From: Diphasiastrum complanatum
Lineage: Eukaryota > Streptophyta > Lycopodiopsida > Lycopodiales > Lycopodiaceae
Assembly: GCA_029204225.1 (NCBI GenBank)
Contig: CM055097.1
Location: 1,719,414-1,783,413, forward strand
DNA: 64,000 bases
Direction: 5' to 3'
The position numbers and the translations under genes are program-made. The notes under the pieces were generated by a model, which did no database searches, was not told where the DNA came from, and saw nothing but the letters and a program-made list of their open reading frames with translations. The stretch's first letter is position 1. Each line of letters opens with the position of its first letter. Of this stretch, positions 57,410 to 64,000 are shown in pieces.

Positions 57410-59054
57410 TGTGAAAAATGACAAATTCTAGCTTGGTTGTATCTAAATTTTTGATGTACATTGTAATTCACACTTGTGAAACCAAATTGCCAAATGTGTA
57501 GACTAGTCTAGATAGGTTAGATCATGATCATATGGATAAGTTGAGATAGATATTGTTGATAATTTGTAAATATATATTACAGATATGTACAAATAGTGGG
57601 ATTGGTTGCAATGATATTGCCTCAAGAAAATGGGAGGGTAACTAATTTTCTCGAAAAGGACTTGGTTGTGTGCCAGTAAGATGTCTAATAGCAACATAAT
57701 TTAGTTCCATGCTGAAAATTTCATAAGGTTTTTAAAGATTTGATACCTTCAATAAGAGAGTGAGTGTCTGGAAAACTTTTGAAGGTTTTTTCGAGAGGTT
57801 CATAGTACCAATGATTTTTGATATGTTCCATAAGAGTTTGATCATAATTTTCATTTAGGGATTTATTTGGAACTCTTCAAGAGTTTGTGTATCTGAAGTT
57901 TTCTCGAGTATTTTTGTGCTATTTTTTGCTTCTTAAGATTTGGTCTTAGTGGGATTCATCGTTGGTTGAGGTGGGTATTCTATGTGCATTTGTTTCATTT
58001 TTTGAATGATGATGAGATAATTAATGCAGTGGACATGGTACCATGCGATTCTACTTGATTGGTAGTAGATTGGATGCATAAATAATTGATGGAGCACATC
58101 ATTAACCTTTACTTGTAAAACTGAAAATGGATGGTAGTTTTAGGTGGAATTGATGAAAGGATGGTGTTTAATTTTGTAAGATTCAAAACTGGTGACAAAT
58201 TGAAGTGGTTCTTTTGCTTTCAACTTTTTGATATTGAGTTTTATTACCATCATTTTGTTTTCATTACATTAAAAGAATTGTTAACACTTGTGGATATTTT
58301 TTTTACTATCATTTGTCGAAGTATGGCATCATTATCAAGCTTTTGGACTCAATTTACTCATTGCAAATTTATGATCACATCAAAGTTGGAAGTGAAAGAC
58401 TAATGTGGGTTTGGAGCTATGTGAGTTGTCAACAATTGCACACTTGTAGAAATATTGATGATGAATTTTGTAAACATGACATAAGAGGTTGCGACAAATG
58501 TTTTTGTGTACAAAATGAGAAAATGTAGAATAATTCCTTTGAAACCTTACAAGAATTTGCCAAAATTATGATTCCACAAGTAGTTGGCCATTATTTTGAA
58601 TCCTGATTGTTTACACTAGAAGTCGTTCCAATAATATAGGTCACCCAGGTGGCAAAGCATTTCCATTCATCTCATAAGTGAAAAATAGCCTTCATACACA
58701 TAGGTTCTAAGAGTGAGTGGGGGTTCATGCATTCCCAAAAAATGGAATCATTTATCACACTTACCGCTCACATTCATGTGAGCATAATAATTTAAGATAA
58801 GACCACTTATTGGAGGTCAATGCAAGTGTCTTCAATTTAAATTTGGATAATGTACCAATGACATACATTGGACATGGGCATATAGTTTTATCATTTACGT
58901 AGGGTAAGTGAACATATATGAAGACCTCTCCAAAAAATGGACTAACCCCATGCCACCACAATGTAACTCCCACGTTGTCCAAGAAGGGAGGAGGCCATGC
59001 CAATACCTACCCCCAACTTTTTTGACCCTCCGAGGTGTCACTCTAAACACTTCA
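57410..59054. other. LTR start then unassigned sequence
   Basis: An LTR appears to begin at 57410 (TGTGAAAAATGACAAATTCTAG) but I could not find its 3' edge. Between 58130 and 58530 a plus-strand stretch contains SKYGIIIKLLDSIYSLQIYD and RGCDKCFCVQNEKM, which look weakly coding but match nothing I know. The remainder up to 59054 shows no feature. Confidence 0.3.
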
Positions 59055-59693
59055 TGTGAAAGATTCAACTAGTTTGATCATATTTGCTACATTTCCATAT
59101 TTGGCATATTGAAGCCAACTTTGTTTTAGACTTAGAGTTTGACTTTTCAAAGTTCATTAGACTAAATTTCATTTGAATAAACACTTTTTGAAAGTGTGGG
59201 AAAGTTAGAAGGCAAGTTTGAGTAGATCCAAATTTGAATGTTGGGTACTTTGAATCTAGACCCAAAAATAGTAGGGTTAGCATTTTGGTGGGAAAGCCAA
59301 GTGGCCAAATAGGGTTTGGACCTGTTATAAAAGGAGAAAACTCATGGAGAGACACATCTTCTCTCTTCTCTCTCTCATTTCATCAATATACATGGTTTTC
59401 TTTGGGTTCTACTACTCATTGGTGCACTCTCGTGATGTTATCTTGCAATTCTATGTGTAGAATGATCATTTATTGCTATTTCCGGTTCCACATGTGTAAA
59501 ATATAGCAGGGTACTATAATTGTATGGACAACAACTATATTTTATGATTTGATCAGTATCTCTTAGAGTTTGCATCTCATTTTGTATGTGAATGCTGATT
59601 TTTCTACATTGGCAGGATTGTTGGTTTGCTCTTTTTTGTAACCAAAGATCACGGACATGGATTTGGATCTTGAATGATTTGAAATCCTTCACA
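59055..59693 (+). repeat. copia 5' LTR (639 bp) with primer site 59694-59705
   Basis: It starts TGTGAAAGATTCAACTAG, ends CCTTCACA and is followed at once by TGGTATCAGAGC. A TATA-like GTTATAAAAGG lies near 59323. It is the same family as the LTRs of the element at 25212-29247, with matching length and internal word order, and it precedes a related gag-pol. Confidence 0.9.
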
Positions 59694-60278
59694 TGGTATC
59701 AGAGCTATTGTGTTTAAGGTTATGAAAGTATCATTCACATTTATCAAAGATTTGGAGGAGTTACCAATGCTAGAGCATGCTAGATTGATTTCTACTCAAA
59801 AATCTCCATATGTAAAATTTATTTTTTGTAGGTCAAAACTCAATATAGGTTTATATATTTGATCAATTCCAATTTCACACTTGCTTTACTAGAATTATCC
59901 GATTTTTGGTGCATTAGGAAGGTCTCATTGGAGGCTACAAGATGATATATCAAGTTTTTAGAAATTGCATGTAGAATTTGAGATATTCAATTTTTTGTGA
60001 TTTTGTCAAAACCCTTATTTGATTGGATCTCTAGTTTGTGAGGTTACTGAACTTCATTTGAGTGTGTTTCAATCTTAGGAAGTGTCAAAAGTCATTAGAT
60101 TGAGGATAGATCATAGGTTGATCAAAATTCCATGATTCTATGTGTGGTATAAGTGCTATAAGAGAATTGTTGAGATTGTTTCAAATATTTGTGATTTCTT
60201 TTGAAAACATTTGTTGTTGTTAAAAGGAGTGCTTTGTGCATTGAAATAGGTTGAAAGAGAAGATCAGGTCATTGTTGC

Positions 60279-61784
60279 ATGGCAACCTCAATTGGAGTCA
60301 TGTTGGAAGCCAATGATAGGCTTACCTCAAGTAACTACTCATTGTGGAAATTGAGGATGAAATCACTTCTTGAGATGAATGATGTTTTGGATATTGTTGT
60401 AGGTTTGGAGGAGAGACCAGCAACACAACAAGATCAAGTGAGGTATGATAAGAGGGCCAATAAGGCTCTACACATGATCAAGATGAATGTTACCAATGAG
60501 CTTCTCAAGGAAGTTGGTAAGTGTACTTCATCTAAGGATGCTTGGGATTCATTGAAGAAGCTTTATGAATCCAAGTCCACTTCTAGAGTGTTGACTCTAA
60601 AAACGCAAATCTTTTCTTGTTTGTAAAATAATATAGAAAGTCCAAGTACTTTTGTTCTGAGGATGAAAGCATTGAATGATGAGTTGGCTTGCATTGATGA
60701 GAGCATTAAGGAAGGAGAGCGTGTTCAAGTGATTCTTAATGGATTGTTGAATGCTCATGCTAACATTGTTCAAAGTATTGCTATTCAAAAGACTTTGCCA
60801 AGTTTGATGTATCTTCAAGAGATCTTGATTAATGAAGAATATAGGCTTCAAGCAAGAGGTGGATCTACATCGACCACTTCAAAAGGATGCTATGTTCACA
60901 AAGGGCAAATTCAAGGGCAAAACCAAAAGTAAGTGGTCTAAAGGGAAAGATCAAGTGGATGCTTCTTCAAGTGGCAAAAAGAAGGATAGATCAAATCTCA
61001 AGTGCTTCTATTGTGGCATCAAAGGACACTTTGCAAGTGAGTGCTACAAAAAGAAGAGAGATCAAAGAGTCAAGCAAGGTAATCTTACTCTTGATGAGGA
61101 TGGTTTGGATGTTCAGATGCAAATGATGATGCTTTATTCATGTATGCTTGCTAATGATGGAGATCTAGATCTTTGGTGGATTGATAGTGGAGCAACTTCA
61201 CACATGACTTTTCACAAAGGGTACTTCACTTATTTGTTGGCATATGGAGATGACAAGAGGGTGATCTACACGGCCAATGATGGTGAGTGTGCAATTAAAG
61301 GGATTGGCACAATTCATATTTCACTCTTGACAAATAAGAATGTTCATTTGGAGGATGTCTTGTTTATTCCATCTATTACCAAGAATTTGTTTAGTGTGAG
61401 TCAAATGCTAAGTAAAGGCCTCAAGGTTGAGATTGATGGAGATGCTTGTATGATCAAAAGGAAGGATATCTTGATTGGAAAAGGTAAAAGGCAAGGGAAG
61501 TTGTTCAAACTAGATGCTTGTATTATTGCTAACCAAGTTGGATGTGTTGCAAGAGAGCAAATACATATTCAAGAGGTTTGGCATAGAAGGATGGTACACC
61601 TCAACTTCAACTCATTGGAGGTAATGGCTAGAAAGAAGGTTGTGATAGGTCTTCCAAGTTTCTTAAGTGGCATCAATCATGTTTGTGAGTCTTGTGCCTT
61701 GTCTAAGTCACATAGACTACCTTATACTAGATCTACAAAGCCTTTTCAACTTGTACATTCGGATATTCATGGATTCACTACAAT
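60279..61784 (+). pseudogene. Ty1/copia gag, protease and start of integrase, truncated
   Basis: Gag begins MATSIGVMLEANDRLTSSNY at 60279 and has a UBN2-type body (KLRMKSLLEMNDVLDIVVGL, SSKDAWDSLKKLYES), with one stop at 60624. A frame change near 60880 leads into the zinc knuckle CFYCGIKGHFASEC. Protease WWIDSGATSHMTF is intact. The pre-integrase zinc region (H..H, CESCALSKSHRLP) and the first integrase Asp (LVHSDIHGF) are present. At about 61784, after GFTTI, homology to the 26-kb copy ends abruptly and LTR-like sequence of another element begins. This is the least decayed gag in the window. Confidence 0.9.
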
Positions 61785-62560
61785 TCCAAGAATATTCTTC
61801 CAAACCGATTCTTAATAAGATTATGAGTTCCGAATTCTACAATCAACCAACTAATTAAAGACTATTATAACATTCATCTTTAACAATATCAACTTTTTAC
61901 AATCTCCTAGAACAACATCTAGAGATTTCAAAGTTTTACGGAATTCCCAAAATTCAGTTTATCATTCTTGGCATCATTAGGATCCGGTATCCAATTGAGC
62001 TCACTAGGATATTATCACTAATGAATAAAGTCTATTTCTCAACTGAGAAATACTTATCCAAGAAATCAATATGTAAAGACCACTAGGGACAATCCCCTAA
62101 GATGAGGATAGGAAAAACACAAGAGAGATTGTGGAGCAAAACCACCCAACCAAACCTAGATCCCTTCTGGAGAATCCTCCTGGATCTAGCCCCCAAGCCA
62201 TGACAATGTGACAGCAAGAGGAGAAGAGCTCATCAGGTAACCTAGACCAAGTCGTCGATGGGATAATCTCTACCTCAATATATAGAGAGTAGGATCCAGT
62301 GCATGAACACATGCAATCCCCATGCAAGTCAACTAAAAATAGGTTACAACTCTACATGCATACCTCCTGCCTATATCAGTCACACGCACATGCACTACTC
62401 CATATGTCTCAATTAGAGTGTCTGGGTCCTCTCAAGGTCATTAGTCACCAACTGGCCTTGACTTGGAATTAAATCTAGGCGTGACCAATAATCTCGAACA
62501 CTGGAGGGCCGACTACCATATTAGAACTATTCTAGGTCCTTAACCAAATATGGCCGTAAC
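61784..62560 (-). repeat. gypsy-type LTR, minus orientation, cutting the copia integrase
   Basis: The right end reads CCGTAACA|TTCTTCCTCTCTTAAACGAT. On the minus strand this is a gypsy pol tail (...AGAATCG..., purine tract AAGAGAGGAAGA) followed by an LTR starting TGTTACGG. A TATA-like CTATATATTG on the minus strand lies near 62275. The first ~465 bases are repeated at 63538-64000. The left edge abuts copia integrase sequence without a recognisable terminal TG. Confidence 0.65.
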
Positions 62561-63537
62561 ATTCTTCCTCTCTTAAACGATTCTGTCCTTAGAACGGAAA
62601 AATGAAAACATGAAACTATTTCTTAAGCTTTCAAATATTACCCATGAATCAATATTCTTAGCCTGATCTTTCCATTTGAATAAGCACTTAGAGATGCAAC
62701 AATATTTAAATTGCTTGCCTCTACTGATGAATACTAATTCAAATTCCAAAAGATACAGAAAGCTATAAATCCTCCAAATGGATAGATCTTATCCAAAATA
62801 AATACTCATCACCTTCATGTAATCCTAATTACACGAAATACTGGGTGATTTTACTTTATTTTAGAAATCAAATCCAAAAGCTAAAGAAATTCCATCTCAA
62901 TTTCTTGTAGTAAATAAGGCTTCTTGGTAAAAATATTTTTAGAATATCCAAGTATTCTAAAATACCACAATTCAATCATCTAAAATCTCTAGGAGATCCA
63001 TCAAGTCTCAAACAATCATAACTCAAACCAGAGTACTGCAATTACTCTAATGAGTTAACAACCCCATTTCTAGCATCATATGCATGAAATCAGCATCTAT
63101 CTGTATCTTAATAGATTTATGTGTCTCCTACAAAACTAGAGATATAGACTACACTTTGTACACAAGCACTTATAACGACAATCTATAAAGAAAACAATTC
63201 CTTATAAGTAAACAATCACTTAATGGAAAGACCTGTGAGATCCATACAATCTCAAGTATGTACCGGAATAAAGGAGTTTAGAGTTCAACCAACAGATCTA
63301 AATCCTTAACTCACCCAATTGATCAAGAATTACTCATTATCTATAGAATTTTCACAATTCTTTATAATCTTCAAATAATCTTTCAGTATCAGTTTATGAT
63401 CCGTCAACCATCAATCATAATTTACATGATTCCAAAACCATACTTAATCGTTGGAAAATACTGGAGTATATGTACAACATACAATTCTGGAAAATATAAG
63501 AATCATTCTGAAATCTTTTCCACAAGGAAAATCACTG
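62561..63537 (-). other. short internal region of the gypsy-type element, no coding frame
   Basis: Apart from the pol tail next to 62561 (RSKDRIV-like codons) this ~980-bp interior is AT-rich and without open frames. If the flanking copies are LTRs, the element has lost gag and almost all of pol, as in large-deletion derivatives or terminal-repeat-only elements. No primer site was recognised next to 63538. Confidence 0.4.
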
Positions 63538-64000
63538 GATTTCAAGAATATTCTTCCAAATCGATTCTTAATCAGATTATGAGTTCCGAATTATACAATC
63601 AACCAAGTAATTAGAGACTATTATAACATTAATCTTTAACAATATAAACTTTTGACAATCTCCTAGAACAACATCTAGAGATTTCAAAGTTCTACGGAAT
63701 TCTCAAAATTCAGTTTATCATTCTTGGCACCATTAGGATCCGGTATCCAATTGAGCTCACTGGGATACTATCACTAATGAATAAAGTCTATTTCTCAACT
63801 GAGAAATACTTATCCAAGAAATCAATATGTAAAGACCACTAGGGACAATCCCCTAAGATGAGGATGGGAAAAACACAAGAGAGACTGTGGAGCAAAACCA
63901 CCCAACAACCTAGATCCCTCCTAGAGAATCCTCCTGGATCTAGCCCCCAAGCCATGACAATGTGACAACAAGAGGAGAAGAGCTCATTAGGTAACCTAGA
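63538..64000 (-). repeat. second copy of the gypsy-type LTR, running off the window
   Basis: Positions 63538-64000 repeat 61784-62247 in direct orientation with only scattered single-base differences (for example ATTCTTCCAAATCG versus ATTCTTCCAAACCG). The copy continues beyond the window, as expected if the full repeat is about 780 bp. Confidence 0.85.

Overview
This is a nuclear window from a land plant. The evidence is an intron-containing eIF3 subunit I gene with GT-AG introns and a telo-box leader, a PLS-class pentatricopeptide (PPR) protein with a terminal DYW deaminase, and many Ty1/copia relics primed by plant initiator-Met tRNA. Single-copy genes separated by large AT-rich introns and nested old retroelements, plus a DUF7869-like ORF and a C2HC/CCHC LINE, suggest a fern or other non-seed plant with a repeat-rich genome. 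That placement is inference; no marker in the window fixes the species.

Layout. 0-10 kb: minus-strand copia LTR (702-1319), degraded plus-strand copia pol (1440-2650), unidentified decayed coding islands (3.4-6.7 kb), a copia integrase relic (6.7-7.5 kb) and non-coding sequence. 10.2-16.9 kb: an intact eight-exon eIF3i gene (326 aa) whose large fifth intron holds a possible TIR element and tandem duplications. 17-24 kb: mostly intergenic, with an LTR fragment, a SET-domain ORF (20.5-21.5 kb) and a copia relic. 24.7-29.5 kb: a copia element (25212-29247) flanked by a 5-bp CACTA duplication, inserted in an older LTR of a related family; its reverse-transcriptase core is replaced by unrelated sequence. 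30.9-35.9 kb: gypsy RT scrap, DUF7869-like ORF and an internally deleted LINE. 36.4-43 kb: a minus-strand gene joining OSB-type PDF motifs to a PPR-DYW editing factor. 43-56 kb: nested copia/gypsy block with a nearly full-length minus-strand copia (46.8-52.7 kb). 56-64 kb: further copia relics, a 5' LTR plus gag-pol (59.1-61.8 kb) cut off by a gypsy LTR-like repeat reaching the window end.

Two cellular genes are well supported. eIF3i is a WD40 scaffold subunit of the cytosolic translation initiation factor eIF3. The PPR-DYW gene should act in a plastid or mitochondrion as a C-to-U RNA editing factor. Its upstream exons encode PDF motifs otherwise known from plant organellar single-stranded-DNA-binding (OSB) proteins, and this fusion is the most interesting item in the window. 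Nearly everything else is retroelement debris with stops and frameshifts. Domain calls are by eye; no database search was run.
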